From assembly GCA_046593355.1 (NCBI GenBank), contig JBKJNY010000179.1, positions 1 through 64,000 on the forward strand: DNA of 64,000 nt, given 5' to 3'. This DNA is from SXOA01 sp046593355. GTDB lineage: Bacteria; Planctomycetota; Planctomycetia; Pirellulales; Pirellulaceae. Positions 35,620 to 44,823 of this stretch are shown piece after piece. The notes under the pieces are model-generated. The model worked only from the letters and a program-made list of their open reading frames with translations. It did no database searches and had not been told where the DNA came from. The stretch's first letter is position 1, and each line of letters starts with the position of its first letter. Both the position numbers and the translations under genes were made by a program.

Positions 35620-36927
35620 TTACGAGAACAGTGCCGGTATCACGTTGCCGTCGCGGACGATCATGATCGGCCGGCCGGTGTTGGTGTGGTATTCCTTGGT
35701 GTGGTCGATGCCCAGAGCGTGGTAAAACGACGCGGCCACGTCGGCCGGCGAGAAGCCTTCGTTCTTGGGCATGGTTGCCTTGTCGTCGCTCTTACCGAGA
35801 ACCTGGCCGCCCTTGATGCCGCCGCCGGCCATGATCATGAACATGCACCGCGGGTAGTGGTCGCGGCCCCCTTCCGGCGAGCGCTGGTTGAGCTTGGGCG
35901 TACGGCCGAATTCGCCGGTGACGAAAACCGCCGTGCTTTCGAGCAGGCCCTTCTGCGACAGGCCGTTGAGCAGCGCCGACAGGCCGGTATCCAGCGTCGG
36001 GCAGAGTTTCGTCTTGAGCGTGGTGAAGTTGGTGCCGTGGGTGTCCCACCCGCCGAGCGAGATGGAGCAGAAGCGGACGCCCGATTCCACGAGCCGCGTT
36101 GCCAGCAGGCAGCTCTGGCCGAAGCCCTCGCTGCCGAAGGGCTCGGCGAATTTGGGGTTTTCCTTGCTGATGTCGAAGGCGTCGCGGGCCCGCCGGCTGG
36201 AGATGATGGCATGGGCCTGCTCGCTAAAGCGGTCCAGGCCCGTCAATAGCTGGCTATCCTTTTCGACGCCGGCGAAAGTCTTGTCGAGATCGGCCAGCAG
36301 GTTCTGCCGCCGCTCGACCTCTTCAATGGTCACGCCGCCGGAGAGCGAGATCCCGCGGACGTTGAACGGCTGGCCGGGGCGGGGCGTGCTGCCGGTGTTG
36401 AGGGCCGCATATTGCACGCCGAGGAAACCCGCCCGCTGGCTGCTATTGGGGATGGCGACAAACGGCGGCAAATCCTTGGGGGCGGTGGCCTGGTTTTCCT
36501 TGGTGAAGACGACGCCATAGCCGGGGTATTCCAGCGAAGGAATCGGCCGGTTGCCGGAGTTGACGTACTCGGTGCCGAGCTCGTGGGCCCCGAGCGTGTG
36601 CGTCACGCCGCGAAGCAGGGCGAACTTGTCCCCGCACTGGGCCAGCTTGGGCAGGTGCTCGCTGATTTCCATGCCGGGGACGTTCGTCTTAATCGGATTG
36701 AACGCGCCGCGGTATTCCGCGGGAGCGTCCGGCTTGAGGTCGAACGTGTCCATGTGGGACGGACCACCGTTCAGGTTGATGAAGATGGCCGAGGTCGCCT
36801 TCGCCCCCTGCACCTCTCCGGCAGCGGCCATGCGGAGAAAGCCGGAAAGGGACAGACCCGCGCCGACAGCGCCAACCTTGAGAAAATCGCGGCGGGTCGC
36901 GCCATCGCAGGTGAGGGAAATCGCCAT
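35620..36927 (-). CDS. DUF1501 family protein, Tat-exported
   Basis: A 435-residue protein with a twin-arginine leader (ATRRDFLKVGAVGAG) and the DUF1501 body: INLNGGPSHMDTFDLKP near the start, GGWDTHGTN in the middle and VFVTGEFGRTPKLN, a layout related to alkaline phosphatase/sulfatase folds. In planctomycetes such proteins are regularly encoded directly after a DUF1549/DUF1553 protein, as here, and are thought to work with it outside the cytoplasm; the substrate is unknown. The ATG at 36927 begins the Tat signal. Confidence 0.92.
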   Translation of the reverse strand: MAISLTCDGATRRDFLKVGAVGAGLSLSGFLRMAAAGEVQGAKATSAIFINLNGGPSHMDTFDLKPDAPAEYRGAFNPIKTNVPGMEISEHLPKLAQCGDKFALLRGVTHTLGAHELGTEYVNSGNRPIPSLEYPGYGVVFTKENQATAPKDLPPFVAIPNSSQRAGFLGVQYAALNTGSTPRPGQPFNVRGISLSGGVTIEEVERRQNLLADLDKTFAGVEKDSQLLTGLDRFSEQAHAIISSRRARDAFDISKENPKFAEPFGSEGFGQSCLLATRLVESGVRFCSISLGGWDTHGTNFTTLKTKLCPTLDTGLSALLNGLSQKGLLESTAVFVTGEFGRTPKLNQRSPEGGRDHYPRCMFMIMAGGGIKGGQVLGKSDDKATMPKNEGFSPADVAASFYHALGIDHTKEYHTNTGRPIMIVRDGNVIPALFS

Positions 36928-36972
36928 CGTTAGCTCCTTGAGAATTGCAGGGAATGATTTTAGGGGGAAGTT

Positions 36973-37024
36973 CGTAGTAACCCGCTTTAGCGGGTTAGCT
37001 AACCGGCTGAAGCCGGTTACTACG
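36973..37024. repeat. Family B double palindrome, copy 2
   Basis: Left 25 bases identical to 28511-28535; right arm differs from the first copy by one base in the core (AACCGGCTGAAGCCGGTT). Ends four bases from the stop codon (37029-37031) of the DUF1549 gene read on the minus strand. Confidence 0.92.
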
Positions 37025-37028
37025 AGCG

Positions 37029-39764
37029 TTAGTGGTTGACGATGAATTCCTTGGTATTGATCAGCGTCCAGAGCAGCCCCTTGGCTCCTTCCAGCGGGCT
37101 GGAAGCGGAGGCCAGGTACTCCGTGCAACGGTTCATTTCTTCCGGTGAAGGATAACGGCTGAGGGTCCGCAGGTAGACCTGCTTCACCAACTCGGGCGCG
37201 TTTTCCATCGGCTCGGGCTGGGGAGCCGTTAGCTCATCCAGAATCTTGGTCAGTTCCGCCAGCCGCGTTTGCAGCTTCTCGGCCTGCTCCTTGTTGTCCT
37301 CCTTGACGGCCCGCTCGATGCGGTTGTTCAACTTGGCGACTTCGCGGCCGATGTTGGCAACCTCCTGGGCCTTCTTGGCCGGATCCAGCTTGGGGCGGAA
37401 CTTTTTGGAAAGGTCGTCGGCCCAGGTTTCCTTGCCGCCATTGATTTGGGATAGAACCTGGTTGTCATTCTGCAGGAAGACGGTCTGCAACAGGCTGGCT
37501 TCCATCGAGCGGTCGCAGTCGCAGTTGCTCTCGCGGATGTTGCGGCCAAAGACCGTCAGGGCAAAACCAGCGTTCCCGGCGCGGTTTCCTCCGCCGTTCT
37601 GGGCGCTTGATCCAGCAATGGAAATGGCCCGGCCCTTGAGCTCCGAACGCATCGTGGCGGCTTTGGCGTCGGATGCGGTGGCCATCTGAACGGCGTCGTA
37701 GGCCACTTCCGCCGGCAAGCGCCGGGGAACGGCCCGGCTGAAGTTGCGCTCATCCTTGGCGTTCGTATCGTTGGGCTGCCAGGTGAGCTGATACGTGCGG
37801 CTGTTCAAAATCTCGCGGTGCAGCCACTTGATATCGAATTTGTGCTCGAGGAAGCCCGCCGCCAAATAGTCGAGCAGCGGCTTGTTGCTCGGCGGGTTCG
37901 CCAGGCTGAGGTCATCCGCCGGCTGCACGATGCCGACGTTGAAGTAGTTAGCCCAAACGCGGTTGACGAAAGCCTTGGCAAAGTAGGGGTTGTCCTTGCT
38001 CTTGAGCCAATCCATCAGCGGCGTGCGGGCGTCCGCCACTTCGTTCAGGTTCATGTCCTCGCCGCCGAGAATTCGGGCCTTGGCCTGCGGAACAGGGCGA
38101 TTGCGATTCGGCTTGCCGTTGTCGGGCCGCTGCCGTGCCTCTGGCCTGGGTGCCGTCACGGACAGTTCGCCGAACGGAACGGTCAGGCCCTGTTTGAGCT
38201 TCGCCGGCAGTGCCCGTCGAATGTCGTTGCCTCCCATTTTCTTGTCCACGGGAATTTCCAGTTTGGCGAGGATCTCCTTGTACTGCTCCTGCGATTCCTT
38301 ATCCGCGGCCCCGTTCTGCCGGAAAGTGATGCGAGTGAAGAACCCCTTGAACGCATCAAAATCGTCCTTCGACCACTGGTCGAACGGGTGCTTGTGGCAC
38401 TGGGCGCACTGGATGCGAATTCCCAGGAAGGTGTAGGCAAAACCAATCGCCCGCTCTTCCGGCTGGCGGAGATTGTTGCGGGCCCAGTAGTAGGGCATGC
38501 TGTCCTTGTCGGCGAATTTCTTTTCCGAATTCGGATGATAAATCTCACTCATGTCCTGGCAGAACTCGGCGTAGCTTTGTCCCTCCTTGCGGCTCTTGGC
38601 GAGTACGATTCCCTCCACGATTTGGTCGTACGGGGCATTTTCCGCGACTCGCTTGTAGATCCAGTCGTACCAGATCTGGGCGGTGCCCCCCTGGATGGGC
38701 ATCGTGTTGTTCAGCGCCCGGTCATTGTTGCCGGTGTAATCGCAAAGTTTTGTCGTCCACCAGGCGGCATAGGCCGGGCTGGCGAGCAATTCTTCAATCT
38801 TGGCGGCCCGCTTCTGCGACGAACTATCCGCCAAAAAGGCCTCGACCTCGGCGGACGTAGGCAGCGTGCCGGTAAGGTCCAGGCTGACGCGGCGGAGGAA
38901 TTCGGCATCGCTGGCGAGGTCCGAGGGAACGACGCCCAGCTTGCGGAGCTTCTCAATGACCAGCTCGTCTACCTTGTTAAAGGTTGCAATCTGCGGGTAT
39001 TTGTCGCCGAACTTGTCGCTCACGGGACGGATGACCGGCACCGGCACAACGGCGTTGTCATAGGAAATAACGACGTGCGTATCGCCCGGCTCGGTCGCGG
39101 TCACGAGGCCCAGCTCGGAAATCTTGCCGACCTGGTCGCTATTGGACACAAACCGGCAGAGGGGCGTGACATCCTCGCGCGTGCCGTCCGGCCAAACCGC
39201 TATGGCCTTGAGCTGTACCGTTTCGCCCGACTTGCTAAACAGGATTTCGCTCGGGGTCACTTCCAGGCGGACGAGCTTCTGCACGTCCTTTGCCGCATCG
39301 AATTTCGAGCCCCCTTCCACCCAGCGGCGGAAGACGTTGTATTCCCAGCTATCTTTCTTAAAGCGCTCGCCCCCTTCGTGCAGTTCCTCGCTCGTCGGTT
39401 TGGTCAGGATGAGGCTGTCGAGCGGGCTGTCCTTGTTCACCCGCGGCTTGTCGCCCACGGTCAAGGACTCGTGGTCCGCTTTGAAGTCGTATCCGAACAG
39501 CGAGAGCCGAAAGCCGCCGCGCCCCTGGAACGAGCCGTGGCAGGAGCGGCCGTTGCAACCGAGCCGGCCGAAGAGCGGGCTGACGTGGCGTTGGAACGAG
39601 GGTTCCTCGGAAACGTCATCCGGGACGAACCGCTGACTGACGGGTAAAAGCTCCTGGGGAGCCGCCGCTTGATCGTCTCCGCGAGCCGTGCTTCCACGGA
39701 CAGTGGCGAGCAAGCAGGCGGCCCCCAGGCCGCCAAGTGTCAGGAGGAGAGTGCGAATGGACAT
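37029..39764 (-). CDS. DUF1549/DUF1553 cytochrome-like protein with Ig-like domain
   Basis: A 911-residue secreted protein. A signal peptide (1-29) is followed by a haem-like motif CNGRSCH (C-x4-CH, about residues 70-76). A Big2/Ig-like region is near 165-245 (LEVTPSEILFSKSGETVQLK). DUF1549 spans about 265-470, with a second site CAQCHKHPFDQW, and DUF1553 runs about 575-870. Members of this planctomycete family lie beside DUF1501 genes and are presumed to act in extracytoplasmic polymer breakdown or electron transfer. It is the fourth gene of the ECF operon. Confidence 0.92.
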   Translation of the reverse strand: MSIRTLLLTLGGLGAACLLATVRGSTARGDDQAAAPQELLPVSQRFVPDDVSEEPSFQRHVSPLFGRLGCNGRSCHGSFQGRGGFRLSLFGYDFKADHESLTVGDKPRVNKDSPLDSLILTKPTSEELHEGGERFKKDSWEYNVFRRWVEGGSKFDAAKDVQKLVRLEVTPSEILFSKSGETVQLKAIAVWPDGTREDVTPLCRFVSNSDQVGKISELGLVTATEPGDTHVVISYDNAVVPVPVIRPVSDKFGDKYPQIATFNKVDELVIEKLRKLGVVPSDLASDAEFLRRVSLDLTGTLPTSAEVEAFLADSSSQKRAAKIEELLASPAYAAWWTTKLCDYTGNNDRALNNTMPIQGGTAQIWYDWIYKRVAENAPYDQIVEGIVLAKSRKEGQSYAEFCQDMSEIYHPNSEKKFADKDSMPYYWARNNLRQPEERAIGFAYTFLGIRIQCAQCHKHPFDQWSKDDFDAFKGFFTRITFRQNGAADKESQEQYKEILAKLEIPVDKKMGGNDIRRALPAKLKQGLTVPFGELSVTAPRPEARQRPDNGKPNRNRPVPQAKARILGGEDMNLNEVADARTPLMDWLKSKDNPYFAKAFVNRVWANYFNVGIVQPADDLSLANPPSNKPLLDYLAAGFLEHKFDIKWLHREILNSRTYQLTWQPNDTNAKDERNFSRAVPRRLPAEVAYDAVQMATASDAKAATMRSELKGRAISIAGSSAQNGGGNRAGNAGFALTVFGRNIRESNCDCDRSMEASLLQTVFLQNDNQVLSQINGGKETWADDLSKKFRPKLDPAKKAQEVANIGREVAKLNNRIERAVKEDNKEQAEKLQTRLAELTKILDELTAPQPEPMENAPELVKQVYLRTLSRYPSPEEMNRCTEYLASASSPLEGAKGLLWTLINTKEFIVNH

Positions 39765-39781
39765 GGAGGTCGTTCCTTCTG

Positions 39782-39813
39782 GGGTGGCACGCCCACGGCT
39801 TGGCGTGGGCGTG
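39782..39813 (-). repeat. Family D palindrome, copy 2
   Basis: Same 32-base unit with one change in the loop (CCAAGC instead of CAAAGC on the reverse strand). It lies four bases past the stop of the 39818 gene and 17 bases before the DUF1549 ATG. Confidence 0.93.
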
Positions 39814-39817
39814 ATGT

Positions 39818-40483
39818 CTACTTGTCGGGTTGACTCACCGTGGGCTTGGTTGGTTTTTTATTTCCCGGCCTGGGCCCACTCTTGGTTACCTTCACTCTAT
39901 TCTTGGAATCAGCGGCGGATTTCGTCAGCACCTGCAACTGGTTTTCCACAATCTTCTGCCGCTCGTTTTCCAGCCGGCTCAAGTCTTGCTCGATTCTAGT
40001 GAGCCGGTCCTGAGCGCGTTCTTGCTCGCGCTTGAGCAGGGCGGAACGCACATCCATCTGCTCATTGAGCAGGCTCCGCAGTTGACTGCGAATCTCTTCC
40101 TTGTCCCCCATCGCCAGGTGGGCCGTCCAAAGCTGAATCCGAGACTTGATGGTCCAGGCCTGGATTTCCAGTTCGTATTGCTTACCGTCACGAGCCTTGA
40201 CTTGGCCAATCCGTTCGGCATCGCGGGAAAGTTCACGAATCGCCCGTTCGTAGTCCTTGCGGCGGTTATCGCGCAGATGATTCAGCAGCTCCTTAAGCTC
40301 GGCGTGATTCTGCTGCACGAACGTCATGACAGCCGCTTCCCGCTCGGCGGTAATGGGAAGTTCGTTCTTGTTCTTGGCGGGTGTTTGCTTCTCCGGTACG
40401 GCAGGTTTTTCCACCTTTTCCTGCGCGGCAACGCCGCCCACAAGCAGCAGAGCCAGCAGCGAAATGGTAAGAATTAACTTCAC
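39818..40483 (-). CDS. Secreted coiled-coil protein
   Basis: A 221-residue protein with a signal peptide (about 1-20), a Lys/Pro linker, then a long charged helix region (about 45-190) likely to form a coiled coil, and a basic Pro/Lys C-terminus. No family is recognised. It begins three bases after the anti-sigma gene and leads into the DUF1549/DUF1553 gene, so it belongs to the operon; similar heptad-rich proteins occur at this place in other planctomycete operons as far as I recall. Confidence 0.7.
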   Translation of the reverse strand: MKLILTISLLALLLVGGVAAQEKVEKPAVPEKQTPAKNKNELPITAEREAAVMTFVQQNHAELKELLNHLRDNRRKDYERAIRELSRDAERIGQVKARDGKQYELEIQAWTIKSRIQLWTAHLAMGDKEEIRSQLRSLLNEQMDVRSALLKREQERAQDRLTRIEQDLSRLENERQKIVENQLQVLTKSAADSKNRVKVTKSGPRPGNKKPTKPTVSQPDK

Positions 40484-40486
40484 GAA

Positions 40487-41044
40487 CTAGTTCTCCAGCA
40501 CTTCGTCGTCCCAAGATTCATCCGGTTTGCCGTCGCCATCGCCATCGTCCTCAACCTTGCCGCCGCTCAGGCTGATGACGCCCGCCGTCATCCAGGAGGG
40601 TGCGGTATCAGGCTCCGCAACATCCAGTACCGGTCCTGTTTCAACGGGATCATCAATGGCTGTCGGCGTCGCCTCAACAGACCGCGCCGCCGTCCATATT
40701 TCAGCCAGCTCCGAAGTCCCCGTCTTCGGCCCCTGCATATTCCACCAGACCGCGCCGGCAACCGAAGCTGCCGCGGCTCCCGCGCCAATCCAGCCGATGC
40801 CATAGACCCACGACTTGCGGCGGTCCGTCCGGGCTGCTGATTCGACCAGTTCGACGTCGTGAGACTCCGCTAGCGCGACGGCTTGGGTCAGCTCGACCGC
40901 GCGGGCCACTGCCTCCCGAGCGACCTGGCTTGTTTCCAGCTCCGCTTCGAACGCGACAGCGTCTTCGCCGGTTAGCTCCCCGGCGATGTAGCGAAACGCG
41001 AGCCACTCGCGGTCACTCTCGGGTTGATAATCAATTCCACTCAC
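40487..41044 (-). CDS. Anti-sigma-factor-like membrane protein
   Basis: A 185-residue protein: a cytoplasmic N-terminal part of about 75 residues with a helical pattern like anti-sigma domains (REWLAFRYIAGELTGEDAVAF), one membrane helix (about 80-102, GWIGAGAAAASVAGAVWW), then a very acidic outer tail ending DGDGDGKPDESWDDEVLEN. It lacks the HxxxCxxC zinc motif. It overlaps the sigma gene by four bases, the usual sigma/anti-sigma layout. The acidic tail could bind calcium; that is inferred. Confidence 0.78.
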   Translation of the reverse strand: MSGIDYQPESDREWLAFRYIAGELTGEDAVAFEAELETSQVAREAVARAVELTQAVALAESHDVELVESAARTDRRKSWVYGIGWIGAGAAAASVAGAVWWNMQGPKTGTSELAEIWTAARSVEATPTAIDDPVETGPVLDVAEPDTAPSWMTAGVISLSGGKVEDDGDGDGKPDESWDDEVLEN

Positions 41045-41607
41045 TGCTTATCTTCCAGTTTGGTCTTGAGCTTCATCAGCGCCGTTCTCATGCGGCCCAG
41101 CGCGGTTCCCAAAGGGATGCCGAGCTCTTGGGCGATGACGGCAAACGTCTTTTCCTCGTAAATTCGCATCCGCACGATCTCGCGTTCCTCCGGGCGGAGG
41201 GTTGCGAGGGCGGCCTTTACCGCATCCACAGCCTCAAGCCCAATGGCACGCTCCTCCGCGGAAGGGGGAGCCGCGGCACCCTGCCAAGCGACCTGGCGGA
41301 ACACCTTGTCTCCAACGGCGGCCCGCCTTCGGAACGCCATCGCCTCGTGAAAGGCGACCCGAAACAGCCAGGCTTTGCGGGTTTCCTCCCGGGTTTCGTG
41401 CCCCCGCTCGACCAGCTTGGCAAAGGTGGCCTGAAGGCAGTCCGCCGCGAGGGAACTTTCTCGCAGCACCCCCTGCAAAAACCGCCGCAATTCCTCACCG
41501 TGCTCGGCATATAGCGCCGCCACCACCTCGGACGATAGCTGCTCGCAAGTTGCGTGGGGCTCTTCCGCGGGTGACAACGTCGCGCTCCCTGCCGCGGCCG
41601 GCGGCAT
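41041..41607 (-). CDS. ECF RNA polymerase sigma factor
   Basis: A 188-residue sigma-70 family factor. Region 2 (about 28-95) has the core-binding segment (LYAEHGEELRRFLQGVL; DCLQATFAKLVERG; RKAWLFRVAFHEA). Region 4 (about 125-180) has the helix-turn-helix (LRPEEREIVRMRIYEEKTFA; IAQELGIPLGTALGRMRTAL). The N-terminus carries a short Ala/Pro extension. It heads an operon with a membrane anti-sigma and three extracytoplasmic proteins and probably autoregulates it from 41608-41996. Confidence 0.92.
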   Translation of the reverse strand: MPPAAAGSATLSPAEEPHATCEQLSSEVVAALYAEHGEELRRFLQGVLRESSLAADCLQATFAKLVERGHETREETRKAWLFRVAFHEAMAFRRRAAVGDKVFRQVAWQGAAAPPSAEERAIGLEAVDAVKAALATLRPEEREIVRMRIYEEKTFAVIAQELGIPLGTALGRMRTALMKLKTKLEDKQ

Positions 41608-41996
41608 GTGGCGGCTTTCAGGAATTAGATGCGTAACCGGGGGCGATTATTGGCAGTTCGCACCACAACCACTACCTTGTAGACATAAGTCTCTACACGT
41701 CAATGACTTACGGCATAGACACACGATTCCACAAAATCGCCATTTAGGAATTTACCGCAGAGCTCGCGGAGGGACGCAGAGAAAGACAGTGGATTGCCTT
41801 TGCATTTTCTCCGCGCCCCTCAGCGTCCTCCGCGGTTTATTACTGCCATTGTTTCAGAGTCGAACGTCTGCCGGGTTCAATCAGCCTCCGATATAATTCC
41901 CCCTTTCCTCCGCCGCAAGACGCCCTCCGCACCGCCAGCCACCGTAGATTCAAGCATCCCGTCTCAAATTTCAAATTTCAAATCTCAAATCGCCCG
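41608..41996. other. Divergent control region with two repeat families
   Basis: Lies between the ECF sigma gene (minus) and the ABC permease (plus). It contains an imperfect inverted repeat with CGCAGAG and CTCCGCG elements (about 41753-41836). It also contains an AAATTTC/AAATCTC run (41963-41990) that ends seven bases before the permease ATG. Promoters for both genes must be here; no consensus boxes are certain. Confidence 0.55.
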
Positions 41997-43862
41997 ATGC
42001 TCATCGGCCCCATCTTCACCCGCGAGCTCGCCATCGCTCCCCGCCGGCCGGCTCATTACATCTATCGCACGGCGTATCCGCTGGTGCTGTTCGTGGTGAT
42101 GTGTACCGCTTGGCTGGTGATGGTGGGGACGCAGAACGTCCGCAACGTGGGGGACATCGCCCGCTTCGGCTCGAAGCTCTTTTGGATGCTCGCCCTGCTG
42201 CAACTCGCACTGCTTTCTTTCCTAGCCGCCCAGTCAGCCGTCAGCGGCGTGGCTCAGGAAAAAGACAAGCGGACGATGCTCCTGCTGCTGATGACCCGGC
42301 TCTCGAACCATGAGTTGGTCCTGGGAAAGCTCTTCGCCAGCCTGCTCGACGTCTTCGTGATGCTGCTCGCCGGTCTCCCCATCTTCATGCTGATGACCCT
42401 CTTCGGCGGCATTTCCGTGGAGCAAGTCTTGCGCGTCTTCGCCGTCACGCTGGCCACTATCCTGGCCGCCGGCAGCCTGGGTTCCACGGTGGCGCTCGGC
42501 CGCGAAAAAACCTTTCAGTCGCTCGCCATCACGGTCTTGGTTCTGGTCGTCTGGCTCGGTGCGTGGGAAGTGATTGCTACTCAATTCGGGGATCTGGAAA
42601 TCGCCGGCGCTCGCGTGACGACGCTGGCGACTGCCGCCAGCCCGGGGCGGGCCATTCTCGCCGCGGTGCATCCTTATGGAAGCGCTTCCACCGGGCTGCT
42701 CGCCGGCGAGAGTCTCTACGTCCTCTTTGCCGCCACTGCCGCGGCTCTGCTCAACCTGGGCGGAATTGTCATGCTCCGCGTCTGGAACCCGGGGCGCGAG
42801 GTTTACTTCGGCCAGAGTGAAGAGACCGCAGCGGGCATCTTCAGCGCGGACCACGATGTTAAGGAACTAGAAACTCGCCAGGCTGCGGGAAACGTCACCA
42901 AGGAAGTTGCCGACGCAGCCCGCGCAGCCCATGTCGACGCCCGCATCCGCAGCGTCAGCCACAAAAGCCGCGAGGTTTGGGATAACCCCGTCCTGTGGCG
43001 GGAGATGTGTACCTGGGCCTACGGCCGCAAGGTCGTGTTCATCCGCCTCGGCTATCTGCTCCTGTTTGGGATGGCCGCTGCCGGCATTTATTTTCAGGTC
43101 GCCAGCGGGGCGGCTTTGGCGCGGAGCGGCAGCGGGGAAATCATCCCGGCAGCAGCCTGGGCGCTAGCGCCGTTTTTCCTGGTGAGCCTGGTCATCGTCA
43201 ACGCCCTGGCCGTGACGAGCATCACCAATGAGCGGGACGGTGGAGCGCTTGATTTGCTCCTCGTCACTGACCTGACCCCCAAGGAGTTCATCTTCGGCAA
43301 GATGCTGGGTGTGGCTTACGTCACCAAGGAAATGATTGCCTTGCCGCTGGCCTTGTGCGTGTATCTCTGGTGGGCCGGCGGGCTATCGCTGGAAAACTTG
43401 TTCTATCTGCTGGTAGGCCAGGTGGTCATGAATTGCTTCGTCATCATGCTCGGCGTGCATTGCGGCCTGACCTACGCCAACAGCCGTTCCGCCATCGGTG
43501 TGAGCCTGGGCAACGTCTTTTTCCTGTTTCTCGGCGTGGTCACCCTCATCGCGCTGATGATTTCCTTCAGCGGCTCCTTCCAGACGCAGCTCGGGCCGTT
43601 CCTGACGTTCATCGTGGGGGGCTTCGTCGGACTGCTGGTGACGCTCGGCGTCCGCAACCCCTCGGCCGCAATCGGCACGGCCTCCATCATCCTTCCCTTT
43701 GCCACGTTTTTCGCCGTCACCAGCTTCCTGGCCGACCACTGGGCCCAGGTCTTCATGGTCTCTTGCTTCGCCTACGGCTTCACGACCGCCGCGATGCTGA
43801 TTCCGGCCCTGTCGCAGTTTGACGTGGCGATGGGGAGGACGAAGGGCGGGGCGGAGGAATAG
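41997..43862 (+). CDS. ABC-2 type transporter permease
   Basis: A 621-residue integral membrane protein with about twelve helices in two halves, joined by a hydrophilic segment near 270-335. Each half carries the ABC-2 permease hallmark, a loop with (E)KDKRTM/NERDGGALDLLL followed by EFIFGKMLG/ELVLGKLFA. No ATPase gene lies beside it in the window. Imperfect AAATTTG-type repeats flank the gene on both sides. Substrate unknown. Confidence 0.85.
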   Translation: MLIGPIFTRELAIAPRRPAHYIYRTAYPLVLFVVMCTAWLVMVGTQNVRNVGDIARFGSKLFWMLALLQLALLSFLAAQSAVSGVAQEKDKRTMLLLLMTRLSNHELVLGKLFASLLDVFVMLLAGLPIFMLMTLFGGISVEQVLRVFAVTLATILAAGSLGSTVALGREKTFQSLAITVLVLVVWLGAWEVIATQFGDLEIAGARVTTLATAASPGRAILAAVHPYGSASTGLLAGESLYVLFAATAAALLNLGGIVMLRVWNPGREVYFGQSEETAAGIFSADHDVKELETRQAAGNVTKEVADAARAAHVDARIRSVSHKSREVWDNPVLWREMCTWAYGRKVVFIRLGYLLLFGMAAAGIYFQVASGAALARSGSGEIIPAAAWALAPFFLVSLVIVNALAVTSITNERDGGALDLLLVTDLTPKEFIFGKMLGVAYVTKEMIALPLALCVYLWWAGGLSLENLFYLLVGQVVMNCFVIMLGVHCGLTYANSRSAIGVSLGNVFFLFLGVVTLIALMISFSGSFQTQLGPFLTFIVGGFVGLLVTLGVRNPSAAIGTASIILPFATFFAVTSFLADHWAQVFMVSCFAYGFTTAAMLIPALSQFDVAMGRTKGGAEE

Positions 43863-43874
43863 GGCGGAAATCAG

Positions 43875-43935
43875 ACTTGAGATTTGAAATCTGAGATTTG
43901 AGACAGTTTCAAATCTCAAATCCTAAATCCTAAAT
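43875..43935. repeat. AAATCTCAAA-type repeat after the permease
   Basis: Contains GATTTGAAATCTGAGATTTG and its approximate inverse TTCAAATCTCAAATCC, beginning 13 bases after the stop codon. The same words stand at 41963-41990 before the gene, so the permease gene is bracketed by this family. Confidence 0.8.
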
Positions 43936-43951
43936 TGCCCCGCAGTTTACG

Positions 43952-44632
43952 TCAGCGCTTCCCTTTGTGCCCATTCTTGCTCGCGCGCGACTTTCGCACC
44001 GCAAATATTTCTCGAACCGGCAGAGTGAAGCCGGGCAGAACTTTTCCTCCGTCCAGCGTTCCTTCTAGCGGCACAATCTTACTGCGGGTCAGTGATGTAT
44101 AGACCGTAACCGTCTTGGCGACGGGATCGACGTACCACACCAGGCGAACGCCGGCACTAAAGTACTCCCGCAGTTTGCGGGACATTTCGCCGGCCGAATT
44201 GCTTCGGCTCAAGACTTCCACGGCCAGATCAGGGACGATTTCCGGCGCGGCGTCATCGGGAATCTCGCCGCCGGGGAAACGGCCCCAACTAACGAAGGCC
44301 ACGTCTGGCATCCGAACCTGATTTCCGGGAAAGAGAATCATTCCATCTGGCCCGGTGATGACGCCCAGTTCACTCTTGGCGACAAAATCTCCAATAATTC
44401 TGATTAGCACCACTGCAATTTGCGATTCATGGAATCCCATGGTCTTCTCCACCAGAACTCCGTCCACCAACTCGCAGAGGCGGTCTTCGTGTGCGTCGAT
44501 TTCCACGACGTCATTAACAGTCGCGGTTCCCGGCGGCGGGTTCATGCGAATGCGATCCAAAGGTACGCCGCCAAGCCGCTCGATTAGTTCGGCAAGGTTG
44601 CGGAGCTTCGGGGTAGGTGTGGCAACTGGCAC
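43952..44632 (-). CDS. Uma2 family (DUF820) endonuclease-like protein
   Basis: A 226-residue protein of the Uma2/DUF820 restriction-endonuclease-like fold. It has the conserved core PDVAFVSWGRFPG, PDLAVEVLSRSNSAGEM (the ExE/D motif area) and SRKLREYFSAGVRLVWYVDP, with catalytic D, E and K in the usual order. The family is expanded in planctomycetes and cyanobacteria; in vivo targets are unknown. It lies divergent from the pseudokinase gene. Confidence 0.93.
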   Translation of the reverse strand: MPVATPTPKLRNLAELIERLGGVPLDRIRMNPPPGTATVNDVVEIDAHEDRLCELVDGVLVEKTMGFHESQIAVVLIRIIGDFVAKSELGVITGPDGMILFPGNQVRMPDVAFVSWGRFPGGEIPDDAAPEIVPDLAVEVLSRSNSAGEMSRKLREYFSAGVRLVWYVDPVAKTVTVYTSLTRSKIVPLEGTLDGGKVLPGFTLPVREIFAVRKSRASKNGHKGKR

Positions 44633-44823
44633 AAGCGACTCCCAGAGCGTTTTGCTTAAACGTGAGGTTGATGGTATTAGGCGGTTGCACTCAATTCTAT
44701 CATATACCGCGAGAAACTGTTTCGCGGAACCCTCTCCCGTTTTACAATGGAACGCGGAACCAGAGAAAGGATGGACTCGCGGGGCGGCTGGGGAAGGTCA
44801 TCGCGCGGGCTCAAGGCACTTCT

